A DNA stretch of 64,000 nt from a virus. The stretch lies in IMG/VR virus record IMGVR_UViG_3300018080_005856, positions 86,488-150,487 of that record. One strand, given 5' to 3'. The translations under genes and the position numbers were made by a program. Positions 55,071 through 64,000 of the stretch are shown here, one piece after another (position 1 is the stretch's first letter; every line of letters begins with the position of its first letter). The notes below the pieces were generated by a model. It worked only from the letters and a program-made list of their open reading frames with translations. It ran no database searches and was not told where the DNA came from.

Positions 55071-57667
55071 GAACCATAAGAGAAATACAGTTCGAGAAAG
55101 CCAAGGACCTATACAGGCGCCTGTTAACATTTAGGAATGAGAAACCTGATATGTTAACTCTGGAAAGACTACTAAGGGAAATAGTACTATCTACTCAGAG
55201 AACTCCTATGAGTGGTAAGTACCGTTTACCTAGCAATGATACAGTTGACACCAATTCTCTCAATGTAGAACTTGGTCTTATCAAAGCTGATGCTGAAACA
55301 ATATATACATTTCTGGATGAGATGCAAAAGCGCCTTCGTACGCTCCGCTACGTGGCTGATGTATGGAAACAGAACGCAAGGAACAAGGTAAACAGTGCTA
55401 TGTTAACATTAGCAAAGCTTACCTCTCCTGTTTACATCCAGGGGTTTACTGAAGAGCTAAACACCTCTGAGATAGTATCCCAGGCTGATACAGACCTGGT
55501 TATAGATGAAGATGGTGCTATTTGCTTACCGATGATCACAAACGAGTCAAAGCCTTACAAGCATTTGCCGTCCGATATATCTATAAGCAGGATAGGTACA
55601 AACCTAACGGCTACAGTTCTTGGTACCCCTACCAATATAGTGAATCGTGCGGAGCGTGGTTCTGTTGTGATGAATCTTTCCGGTAACATAATAACGGAAG
55701 CGGGGTTCAAGATAGAGATCAAGACCGATACCCAAGATGTAAACCTTATATACCTGCAGCTCGCTGATGTGAAGGCAGGAATAAAGGTAAAGGTCGAAGT
55801 GTCATCCAACTTAACTGATTTTACAACTGTTTATGATACTGTTACAACTAGGGAACGTATAGATATACCCATTGAAGAGATGGATATCAAGAAGATTATA
55901 GTTTCCCTAACTATGGATGCTCCAAACATAGTACTAACAGATAATGTACAGTATGAGTTTAAAGTAGAAAAGATCCTAATGATGAATGATAGAAGACATA
56001 TGAGCGGGACCTTTCAGAGCTCAGCAATATCTGTAGAGGACGACATTACTTCTATATCCCTGGTAACCGATGAAACTACTGTTGGCAATTGTACTATATC
56101 ATACTATATGACATCAGAGGTAGACACTAATGGTGACCCTATTGCTTTTACATATATGGACACTAAGGAAGAAGGGTCATTCCTATCTTTGAGGTCGGGG
56201 ACCTCAAAGACATACATAAACACTCCGGATGATTCACTCTTGTGGAAGCTCTCCATAATAAAGACTTTTGGTTCCCGGTTATACAACTTGCTCGAAATAA
56301 TGACAGAGGGAGAGGAAACAGAGGATTATACTATAGAGAATGGAGCAGTTACTATAACCGATGGAAATCTTATACAGGATTCTATAAAACTCTACCGAGG
56401 AGTTGGAGACTATGTTAAACTAGAGAAAGACATAGTATTGGAGAGACACGTAGACTGGGTAGCGGTACTCCCAGACCTATATGATGAAATAGAGTGGGTG
56501 AAAAGGGTCCCATTAAGGTTTGTTGCAAACGAGTTAATAGAAGTTATAGGCAATGCCAATGGATCCTATTACAACCAGTTCACAGTACCATACACTGTAT
56601 TAAACTACGAAGAGTTCCGGATAGTAAGAAGTGATGGAAAACAGGTAAACTCTTTGATAACAGACATATCGTTTGGGACTAGTACTACAACAATAACCCT
56701 AGCTGCCGCAACTGGTGCTACCATACTCGACCCAGCATATAAGTACCATGCTATGTATGCAGTATCTTTGAAAGAGTACTCAGAAGCTAACGATATGACT
56801 ATAACCCTGGATACAGATAGCTTTGAAATAACAGCAGCTGGTTTGCCTCTTAGCTATGAAGTTGACTACTACATAGATGAAGACGAGCTGGAAATAGAAC
56901 TATTGAAATCTGGTGTATACCAGGGGCAATATGGTGCTGACTACTCAGATATCGATAATCCCGTGAACCTTAGTGAGCATATTAACATGAAGTACACATT
57001 CACTGCGGTTATAGAAGCAGAAACATCATACTACGAAACCTATGTATATGTGAATTCCCCTACCGAAATTACAATTCTGCCATTCACCGCATCAGAGATA
57101 GCAGCTGGTAATTTCCATTCTATAAACGGAGAATATATAAGTGCTAGTCAATCCTATGTCCTGAAGAAGGGTTGGAATCAGATTGAGACCACACAGCCAT
57201 TTCCATCACTCAATGAGTATGATACTAATGAAATAACATCAGCGGAGAGCAGTGCAGGTATAGTAATACCCGAGGATCTGGAGATGAGGGCATACATGGA
57301 TAGTATGAGGCAAGTTCCCCCACATAGATTGGCTACCATGGATATAGAGGAAGGCTCAAAGTGCTTTGCCTATTCTGATGGGAGAATACTGGTAAACTTT
57401 GTGCCTTCTTTCCTTGATGAAGACTTTCTAGCTACAGAAACTACATCGGATATGAAAGGAGAGAAGTTTCTCAATAAGAAAGCTTCCTATGGTACAAGCT
57501 ATGAAAACCTAGGGTGGGTTTCGCTGCCAGAGAAGTTTGGTCTAGAGTTTGGATATACTGAGTCCGGAGATAACCAAGTGTTCATTAGGGCCACCATAGA
57601 GTGCGATGAACCCGGGGATTTTGGCAAAATACTAATGCTAGGTCTTAACAAATACAAGGAAATATAA
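55067..57667 (+). CDS. Virion protein, helical N-terminus and beta modules (third of series)
   Basis: The 866-residue product starts in an ATGA overlap. Its N-terminal ~140 residues are helical (REIQFEKAKDLYRRLLTF, YTFLDEMQKRLRTLRYVAD). Later residues form several beta modules, including INTPDDSLLWKLSIIKTFG, a pattern found in jelly-roll modules. The layout matches the two preceding proteins, so the three may be diverged copies. No catalytic motif is recognised. The gene ends with TAATG overlap. Confidence 0.7.
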   Translation: MRTIREIQFEKAKDLYRRLLTFRNEKPDMLTLERLLREIVLSTQRTPMSGKYRLPSNDTVDTNSLNVELGLIKADAETIYTFLDEMQKRLRTLRYVADVWKQNARNKVNSAMLTLAKLTSPVYIQGFTEELNTSEIVSQADTDLVIDEDGAICLPMITNESKPYKHLPSDISISRIGTNLTATVLGTPTNIVNRAERGSVVMNLSGNIITEAGFKIEIKTDTQDVNLIYLQLADVKAGIKVKVEVSSNLTDFTTVYDTVTTRERIDIPIEEMDIKKIIVSLTMDAPNIVLTDNVQYEFKVEKILMMNDRRHMSGTFQSSAISVEDDITSISLVTDETTVGNCTISYYMTSEVDTNGDPIAFTYMDTKEEGSFLSLRSGTSKTYINTPDDSLLWKLSIIKTFGSRLYNLLEIMTEGEETEDYTIENGAVTITDGNLIQDSIKLYRGVGDYVKLEKDIVLERHVDWVAVLPDLYDEIEWVKRVPLRFVANELIEVIGNANGSYYNQFTVPYTVLNYEEFRIVRSDGKQVNSLITDISFGTSTTTITLAAATGATILDPAYKYHAMYAVSLKEYSEANDMTITLDTDSFEITAAGLPLSYEVDYYIDEDELEIELLKSGVYQGQYGADYSDIDNPVNLSEHINMKYTFTAVIEAETSYYETYVYVNSPTEITILPFTASEIAAGNFHSINGEYISASQSYVLKKGWNQIETTQPFPSLNEYDTNEITSAESSAGIVIPEDLEMRAYMDSMRQVPPHRLATMDIEEGSKCFAYSDGRILVNFVPSFLDEDFLATETTSDMKGEKFLNKKASYGTSYENLGWVSLPEKFGLEFGYTESGDNQVFIRATIECDEPGDFGKILMLGLNKYKEI

Positions 57668-58458
57668 TGATAATACTAGAAGACATTGCTGTGGATTATA
57701 TAAACATACTTGGAGATCTATATCCTAGAATATCTATGATAGGTGGAGTAATACCTGGGTCATTCTACCCTGATGATTTCTTCTATTTGGAGAAGTTCGA
57801 GATTGATAGAAGTGATGCTATTAAAGTAGCTAACGCCGCTGCAGCTGAAGGAAGTCAGATAGTAATGTACTACGTTGGGGCACATATATTTATGTCATTA
57901 AGCCTGTTCAGCCTTGGAGGAGAAGACTTGGGTGTTTCTACATATTACGATATACAACCATCCATGGCTATAGGTGAAACAAGATTCATAGACTCCGACG
58001 CTGATATTGATACGTATATGTATATGTACAGAATCATATATAAGTCTGGATCAGATGTAGAGGCTAGCAGTTACGTATTGGCCGCCGAAGTTCCCTCTGG
58101 GATGGAAGCCGAGGAAGAATTAGCACTTCTTGCTGATGAATATGCTTCTGGGTTTTCTCTTGTTGAGCGCCCTGGGTCCCTATTCAGAATAGGTAAAACA
58201 CAGGAATCGTTGTACCGGGTAACTGGCAGTGGTATAATTGTCGAGAAGGGTACACCAATGGTTCATGCCACCCCCAGGTATCGTGGACCCATAGAACTTT
58301 CCAAGGAAAGAGCAAGACGGACAGCGATGATGGGGGCAAGAGAATACCTTGATAGTGTTAGCACCGAGATGGAGGAAAACATAGAAGAATTACTAGATTC
58401 TCTTACAACTACTGGAAACACTCTTGTACAAAATATGACCAGGTACTCCGAGGATTAA
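57667..58458 (+). CDS. Virion protein, unknown
   Basis: The 263-residue product starts at ATG 57667 by overlap with the preceding TAA, with AAGGA six bases upstream. It has hydrophobic strand-forming segments (AEGSQIVMYYVGAHIFMSLS) and a charged helical C-terminus (EYLDSVSTEMEENIEELLDS). No family is recognised. Its position just before the fibre genes suggests a fibre-attachment or baseplate-edge role. Confidence 0.65.
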   Translation: MIILEDIAVDYINILGDLYPRISMIGGVIPGSFYPDDFFYLEKFEIDRSDAIKVANAAAAEGSQIVMYYVGAHIFMSLSLFSLGGEDLGVSTYYDIQPSMAIGETRFIDSDADIDTYMYMYRIIYKSGSDVEASSYVLAAEVPSGMEAEEELALLADEYASGFSLVERPGSLFRIGKTQESLYRVTGSGIIVEKGTPMVHATPRYRGPIELSKERARRTAMMGAREYLDSVSTEMEENIEELLDSLTTTGNTLVQNMTRYSED

Positions 58459-58462
58459 AGCT

Positions 58463-59581
58463 ATGATTAGAAGCATAGAAAACGTAACACGTGGCAGCAG
58501 AGTTTCATCTGAAGATATAAGAGAGATGACAGATGGGCTATACCAGAAACACTCTGCCGGTTACCATAAAATACTACAGCTATATGGATTACTGAGAACA
58601 GCATCTCTCGGTCTTGAAATGACCAACTCAGCTATGTCATCAGTGATCAGTTCTCTGGTCACAGAAGACGCTAATGTGTTGATATATGATGCGGCTGATA
58701 CCCCTACCTATCCTTCATCCATAGGAGCTGGAGAGAAAGCTGAATGTCATCAAGAGTTTATGACTATAATAGGTAAAAGAGTAAACACGAAACTTGTTTT
58801 CACTGACGACGATAATGTCATAGACTCAGCAATCACAGTGAGGAAAGCACTGTCTACTGCTGACAATAGTATACCTACTGGGGTAGTAGAGAATGCTGTA
58901 GAGAACGCTCTCACTGGGGACGCTCCCTATATTGCCAGATACCTAATGGATTCCGCAGTAAGGACTACTCTTACGTTGGATATGAAGTCGACTGCTAAAC
59001 CCATGTATATAAATGCCCTGAGGTTTATCCCCATTCCTTCAGTTGGTATGGTAACCTTGGACAATATCACATATGGTAGTGGCTCCAGTATTATACTCAA
59101 CGGTGGGTCAGCTCTACCAGAGATAGAGGAGTTTAGTCTGGATAGATCATACCAAGGGTATATCCATTTCAGACCCATAACTACGACAGACTTTTACATA
59201 GCTCTCTCATCTGAAACATATATGTCAAACTTTGAGGCAGTGGCTATAGGACTTTCCAGATTAATAGGGGAGATAAATACATATGCTTCTACATCCTATA
59301 TAGGTTGGGAAGTAGAATACCCAACAGGATACACTAAGATAAACAGGCTTAGGATAATACCAGGAAAGTATAGCAATGGCGTCGATAATACACGGGTAAA
59401 GGTATATGACAACGTCGATGACTTTAATGCTGTCAACGATAGCTATATAGAACTATGCGGGTCAAATACGTCCCTGAATATATCTTCTACCAGTGTTCCA
59501 ACTCCATATATCCTCCTGGAGATAGATAACGACAACGGCACCACTCCATGTGTAAGCCAAGTCAAGCTTGAGTTCGAGTAG
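58463..59581 (+). CDS. Fibre-proximal virion protein with helical base and jelly-roll-like end
   Basis: The 372-residue product has a helical N-terminus (about 1-70) and a beta-rich remainder. The C-terminal segment GYTKINRLRIIPGKY, followed by a YILLEIDN strand, looks like a discoidin/F5-8-type jelly roll. GAGGA nine bases upstream supports ATG 58463. It may link the baseplate to the fibres encoded next. No enzyme motif is seen. Confidence 0.65.
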   Translation: MIRSIENVTRGSRVSSEDIREMTDGLYQKHSAGYHKILQLYGLLRTASLGLEMTNSAMSSVISSLVTEDANVLIYDAADTPTYPSSIGAGEKAECHQEFMTIIGKRVNTKLVFTDDDNVIDSAITVRKALSTADNSIPTGVVENAVENALTGDAPYIARYLMDSAVRTTLTLDMKSTAKPMYINALRFIPIPSVGMVTLDNITYGSGSSIILNGGSALPEIEEFSLDRSYQGYIHFRPITTTDFYIALSSETYMSNFEAVAIGLSRLIGEINTYASTSYIGWEVEYPTGYTKINRLRIIPGKYSNGVDNTRVKVYDNVDDFNAVNDSYIELCGSNTSLNISSTSVPTPYILLEIDNDNGTTPCVSQVKLEFE

Positions 59582-59590
59582 GGGGTAAGA

Positions 59591-62500
59591 TTGAAGACTA
59601 TTGTTCCCAAGTTTGATTTCTCTGAAACCACCCCGGCTGTCGGCGATGGGCAAAACCACGAAGAAGGAGAAGTAACCTCTCTTGATTCCTCTGTATTTAA
59701 CGAATACGAGCGAGTACTTTCTCAGATAGCTATCGCTATAGGTGATTATTCAGTAACAGATACTATACCGAGTTCTGACGAAACCCTGGCTGGTTCTCTC
59801 AAGTGGGCATATGATTGGTTTACAAATGCCAAATGGCCTATAGATAATACGGTATTCAGTGGGGTCGTAGAATACTCCGGGAATACTGAGCTAGTATACC
59901 ATGTCCAACTACATTCAGATAGTGCTAGACACGATGTAGGGTTTCTAAATATAGGTTGTTCCCAGTCTAGTGAACCTGTTCTTTCTCCTTTTGTAAGATA
60001 TAGCGAAGTCGAGGGGCTGGATCCTGAAATAGCATTTTACTCCAGTGGAGAAATCGTAGTAAGAATATCCCTGAATGATGGAGAGGAAGACCAGCATACC
60101 TCGTTGAAACCACATGTACATTTGCTATATTCAGCTGATCAGGTACCACCAACAACCTTATTCAGTATAGGCCTTTCTAGTTATAGTGATCCCTATGGTA
60201 TTTCTATAGATATAGGTGAATATAACACAAATGATATGGTCCATATAGGAGCAAATGCTCATGGAATATATGGAACACAACATTGGGGTATTAACGGATT
60301 TGGTTTCCATGGACCATTAATAGGTTCCGTGACTAGAGAAGGAGAATCCAGACTAGATAGCCAATCTAACGTGCGACATCTATTTGGATTCGTGGACAGT
60401 TATGATGACTCATTGTCTGTCCCTATGTACGTGAGAATGGATGACGTTGTGGTTATAGATGATAGTATTTCTCCGTTGAGCGGTGAAGTACTTGATATAC
60501 CTTCAGATATATACGTTTCCGGTGAACTAACTGTAGGGGTGCTAAACGACAGTCAATATGTAGTATCCGATAATATTCTATATGATCAAACAATGCTGTG
60601 TAACTCCGGGATAGTAGGCAGCGGAATAATAGAGCTTCAAACCATTACGGTTGAAGAACCCTATATTTCGGGGTATCATTATACCAACTTAGGTAATACA
60701 GTTGCACTAATGGGGAATGTAGTGATCCCTTACCAGGCCATTGGGGACAATGTATACTCTCAAATATTTGCAAAGAAAGGAAAGAGATACGAACGGCTCC
60801 AATTCGGAAGCATAGTAGGAGAGGGAATAGGAAATGCAGCAGTGTATGGTAATAGTATAGCATACACTGAAGAGGGAGCTTATAATGATAATCTATTTAT
60901 ATCAGTAAGGAACGAGTCAGGCTGGGAATTAGTCCAAACACTAACCGAAGACGATCTTCTTCCTGAGGGTACCAACTACGATTTCGGTACAGCAGCTGAA
61001 TATATAATGACTGATAATTTACTGGTAACCGGGTGCTATCCTTCATACGCTTCTAATGATGTTCCAGTAATAGCTATATTTGAGAAGGACACTAGCAAGA
61101 GAAACAATCCCTATGTGTTCTTACAATCATTCGATCCGCAACCTAATGTATTATATGGGCCAACCTACTACTATGGTCTCAGAGATATGTTCTTGGTAGA
61201 TAACATGCTTGTGGTGTCTTACGCTGGAGACGCGTTTACCCCACCAGCACAAGCATGTGCTGATATTTTCTATAGGCCAGGCCCAGGAGAAAGATTCTCT
61301 CTGTTTCAGAATATTACTCAGCCAAACGGTAATGCTGAAGGTAACGATTACGCTTTCGGAGATAGTGTGGCTGGGGATAAGAATACTCTGTTTATATCAG
61401 AACCCAATTATAGTGGAGGAAGAGTTCACGTATACGAGAAGCATAAAACCTGGGAGCTAACACAGACAATAACTGCATCAGATGTAGTATATGGTGATTA
61501 CTTTGGGAGCGGTATATATTATGACGGAGATAATACTCTTATTGTATCTGCACCAAGGCAGGATGTTGGTGAGCAGGAGGAAGCTGGAGTATTATATTTC
61601 TTCAGAAAAGTAAACGGTACATGGACAGAGTGGACACATATTGATGCCCCACAATCTGGGTCCAACGGTCACTTTGGTGGAACACTAAGAGGAGACGGAT
61701 CAATAATATATTGTCGGACCTATCACTCATCAGATGACCAAGCTAATAGTAACGGAAGACTGCATATAATGGAGCTCCCATATCCTGCCAAAGACGACGT
61801 AGTTATATATAATAGAGAAAGGAGCGGCTGGGAGAAGTACCGTATAGGTATGAGGGGAACAACAGGAATGTACCTGGGTAGAGGACAGGTAGCTCTCGCT
61901 GGGGCAAGAATAGAATACAGATGTGGAGACAAACTGGCTTATATAACTGATACCGGACAATTGTCACATCTCCACAGTATAGATGGCATCTTCAATAGAG
62001 AAACCGTAGGAAAATACATTGGGGATACTAAAATGGAGGTCACAGAAATACAGAGACACCCGAGTGGGCTCCCAGATATGGGCCCAGTTAGTATAATCCA
62101 TGATGATATATCTAGTGGTGTCTTAGATATATCAGCCGATAGAAACTTGATAGCAGCCGGAATACCTACACATGATACAAGTAAAGGAGAGGTACTTATA
62201 TTTTCTGTATCAGAAGAGTATGCTTCTGGTTCTGTATGTGAAAGCACGATAACGGCAGATGATGGAAGCGCTAATGACTTCTTTGGGTATTCGGTCAGTC
62301 TATGGGGGAATCTCCTAGCGGTTGGGTCTCCTGAATACAATAGTGGTGCAGTAGATGGGGGAGCTGTCTATGTTTACTGTGAACATCCAGATTCTCCTGG
62401 AACGTGGATGGAAGAGGAAATAGTAATGCCGGGAATATCCTACGCTAACGCTAGATTTGGGTTATCATTGGCCGGTAGCTGTGACCTACTTGCTGTAGGT

Positions 62501-63226
62501 GAACCTTTTCACGATGGAACTACATCATATGGGAGTGGTATAGTACATGTATTCGAACGCCATTTCTCTAATGAAACTGGGTCTGGATTTTGGACTGATG
62601 AACAGATAATAACTGCTAGTGATGCTGAGGACGGAGCAATGTTTGGCAGAGCAGTAGATATAGATAAAGATATTCTTGTAGTAGGCGCCCCCGCGGCAAC
62701 TACCGATAGTTCGATAACCGGAAGAGCATATGTATACAGAAGAAATCTGCTAAATAGAGAATGGACCGAGGAAGCCGTACTGGATACTACCGGTGTTGTA
62801 CCCGGTGGATCAATCTACTCTTTTGGTACATCGGTGAGTGTATCAAATAATATGATAGCAGTAGGATCTTTCGCAGAGGATAGTCTGAGAGGGGCTGTAT
62901 ATGTTTACAAGTATGACGGCTCAGAGTGGGGACTATACAGCAAACTAACGTACCAATCTCTAGAAGAAAAGGACTCTATACAGCCAGGAATGGGATACGG
63001 TGTAAATCTGAAGGACGGAGTTCTCACCGTCAATGGTGGAAACAGGACAAAGATATATATAATGAAGGAGAACGGGCCAGAACTGGCAGCATCTTTGGAA
63101 GACCTGTTAGGCTGCTTTCAGCAAAGTGCCTCTATCGGATCTATGGTATATGTTTCCGGTATAACGTTTCCATTCACAGACTATGTAGGTTCATTGGATA
63201 TGATAAATATAGAGAGGCATATATAA
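59591..63226 (+). CDS. Tail fibre with FG-GAP beta-propellers
   Basis: The start is TTG at 59591 with a GGGGGT ribosome binding site. The product is 1,211 residues. The N-terminal ~80 residues (KFDFSETTPAVGDGQNH, FNEYERVLSQIAIAIGDY, DTIPSSDE) are shared with the next gene and probably bind the baseplate. From about 345 to 720 and again from 845 to 1210 the protein has FG-GAP/integrin-alpha-type blades. Examples are FGYSVSLWGNLLAVGSPE, GAVYVY and FGTSVSVSNNMIAVGS. These fold as beta-propellers and often bind proteins or glycans with calcium. Ser-Gly dipeptides are frequent. It is the likely receptor-binding fibre. Confidence 0.8.
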   Translation: MKTIVPKFDFSETTPAVGDGQNHEEGEVTSLDSSVFNEYERVLSQIAIAIGDYSVTDTIPSSDETLAGSLKWAYDWFTNAKWPIDNTVFSGVVEYSGNTELVYHVQLHSDSARHDVGFLNIGCSQSSEPVLSPFVRYSEVEGLDPEIAFYSSGEIVVRISLNDGEEDQHTSLKPHVHLLYSADQVPPTTLFSIGLSSYSDPYGISIDIGEYNTNDMVHIGANAHGIYGTQHWGINGFGFHGPLIGSVTREGESRLDSQSNVRHLFGFVDSYDDSLSVPMYVRMDDVVVIDDSISPLSGEVLDIPSDIYVSGELTVGVLNDSQYVVSDNILYDQTMLCNSGIVGSGIIELQTITVEEPYISGYHYTNLGNTVALMGNVVIPYQAIGDNVYSQIFAKKGKRYERLQFGSIVGEGIGNAAVYGNSIAYTEEGAYNDNLFISVRNESGWELVQTLTEDDLLPEGTNYDFGTAAEYIMTDNLLVTGCYPSYASNDVPVIAIFEKDTSKRNNPYVFLQSFDPQPNVLYGPTYYYGLRDMFLVDNMLVVSYAGDAFTPPAQACADIFYRPGPGERFSLFQNITQPNGNAEGNDYAFGDSVAGDKNTLFISEPNYSGGRVHVYEKHKTWELTQTITASDVVYGDYFGSGIYYDGDNTLIVSAPRQDVGEQEEAGVLYFFRKVNGTWTEWTHIDAPQSGSNGHFGGTLRGDGSIIYCRTYHSSDDQANSNGRLHIMELPYPAKDDVVIYNRERSGWEKYRIGMRGTTGMYLGRGQVALAGARIEYRCGDKLAYITDTGQLSHLHSIDGIFNRETVGKYIGDTKMEVTEIQRHPSGLPDMGPVSIIHDDISSGVLDISADRNLIAAGIPTHDTSKGEVLIFSVSEEYASGSVCESTITADDGSANDFFGYSVSLWGNLLAVGSPEYNSGAVDGGAVYVYCEHPDSPGTWMEEEIVMPGISYANARFGLSLAGSCDLLAVGEPFHDGTTSYGSGIVHVFERHFSNETGSGFWTDEQIITASDAEDGAMFGRAVDIDKDILVVGAPAATTDSSITGRAYVYRRNLLNREWTEEAVLDTTGVVPGGSIYSFGTSVSVSNNMIAVGSFAEDSLRGAVYVYKYDGSEWGLYSKLTYQSLEEKDSIQPGMGYGVNLKDGVLTVNGGNRTKIYIMKENGPELAASLEDLLGCFQQSASIGSMVYVSGITFPFTDYVGSLDMINIERHI

Positions 63227-64000
63227 ATGTCTACCGTAGGATCAAAGCTAGATTTCTCTACTACAGTTCCCTCTACTGGAAGTGGTCAAGTTCATGATAA
63301 TAGCGCTTCTCTGAAGAATCAGATAAGGCCGGAAATGTTCAACGAGTATGAACGTATTATGGCTACTGTATCTACAGTAATAGGAAATTATGAGGTTTCA
63401 GATACGATCCCTTCTTGTTCTGATAATATAGGAGCTGGGATTAGGGAAGTATATGGCCTGAAAGATACACATGTAGATAATTCAGGACATGTGATCATCC
63501 CCCCTCAGAACAATGTAGGCACGTATTGCACAGAGATAAATTGTGTTACCCTTTCAGGGGAGATTGAAAGTGCAATATCTTCGTCAGACTACCTTGTCAT
63601 GGTAGCTTCCGGTATAGTAGAAGGAGACCCTGCTTACTTTTCTCTTCTAGACCAAGATGATCATATAGTAAACTACGGTTCGTTCAACACACTGTCTGAA
63701 ACGTTTCTATATGGCCTTGGTGGTGTTTCCACGGATCCCCAAACTGGGGTATCATATGTTGGGGGATCTATACTTGTAGATGGTATTTCTAGAGTTTCAT
63801 ATTTTGAGATACAGCAAGATGGTTCATACGTCCAGCATAATGGAGACTTATCAGATGCTTCCACTACAATCATTGGTGGAGTTGCGTATGCCGGTGATTT
63901 CTATATGATAGGGTTCGAGGAGAATAGCGATCTAGACGACACAGTATCCGCTGCTGTATGGCGAAACGGAACCAGATCGTGGCTAGAAAGGACAGGAACA
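63227..64000 (+). CDS. Second tail fibre, N-terminal part (runs off window)
   Basis: ATG 63227 follows the previous TAA directly, and the frame stays open for 258 codons to the window edge. The N-terminus (KLDFSTTVPSTGSGQVHDN, FNEYERIMATVSTVIGNY, DTIPSCSD) matches that of the preceding fibre over about 70 residues, then diverges. This fits a shared virion-attachment domain with a different receptor-binding part. The visible remainder is beta-rich (LSGEIESAISSSDYLVMVAS, DPQTGVSYVGGSILVDG). The true end lies outside the window. Confidence 0.85.
   Translation, partial: MSTVGSKLDFSTTVPSTGSGQVHDNSASLKNQIRPEMFNEYERIMATVSTVIGNYEVSDTIPSCSDNIGAGIREVYGLKDTHVDNSGHVIIPPQNNVGTYCTEINCVTLSGEIESAISSSDYLVMVASGIVEGDPAYFSLLDQDDHIVNYGSFNTLSETFLYGLGGVSTDPQTGVSYVGGSILVDGISRVSYFEIQQDGSYVQHNGDLSDASTTIIGGVAYAGDFYMIGFEENSDLDDTVSAAVWRNGTRSWLERTGT

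Noticed and set aside
1-64000. tRNA genes, CRISPR arrays, insertion sequences or attachment sites
   Set aside because: No cloverleaf, regular direct-repeat array, transposase or integrase was seen. The only gaps are short.

Overview
The window reads as part of the genome of a very large tailed bacteriophage. Nearly all of it is tightly packed, with ATGA or TAATG overlaps between consecutive genes. The proteins are virion types: a tape-measure-like protein, a baseplate J-like protein, a peptidase-bearing tail protein and tail fibres. Several exceed 1,000 residues and the largest is 2,760. No rRNA, tRNA, CRISPR array, integrase or insertion sequence was seen. Strong AGGAGG ribosome binding sites and two lipobox signal peptides point to a bacterial host that makes lipoproteins and uses Shine-Dalgarno initiation. 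The sequence does not name the host. AGA/AGG arginine and ATA isoleucine codons are common throughout.

Layout. (1) Positions 1-369 hold the 3' end of a plus-strand virion gene. (2) Positions 344-3651 hold a minus-strand unit: two lipoproteins with Kelch-like beta-propellers, then a 40-residue hydrophobic peptide coupled by TAATG that is too short for ordinary gene finding. A predicted promoter with two inverted repeats lies upstream. (3) Positions 3747-6997 hold a second minus-strand operon: bacterial-type RecA, five small unknown or zinc-binding proteins, a small DUF1360-like membrane protein and RNase HI. Its promoter near 7067-7096 has a consensus -35 box, and an operator-like inverted repeat overlaps its -10 box. 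(4) From 7119 to the right edge the plus strand carries the tail, baseplate and fibre cluster.

The structural cluster begins with two large virion proteins, the second carrying a DnaJ-like zinc cluster. Two possible tail-assembly chaperones follow, then a tape-measure-like protein with a nuclease-fold segment and a second protein of about 2,100 residues. Next come a 50-residue coupled gene, a tail protein fused to a staphylococcal-nuclease domain, and the 2,760-residue protein with an M23 peptidase. The baseplate set includes a gp25-like candidate, a J-like protein, a protein with a dockerin-like EF-hand pair and an Ig-like protein. After several beta-rich baseplate or fibre proteins, the cluster ends with two fibres that share an N-terminal attachment domain. 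The first has FG-GAP propellers and the second runs off the window.

The most unusual points are the regulated lipoprotein/small-peptide unit inside a virion gene cluster, and the enzyme-like modules (M23, SNase, PD-(D/E)XK-like, DnaJ-type zinc, dockerin-like) embedded in giant tail proteins. All functions are inferred from motifs read by eye. No database search or structure prediction was run.
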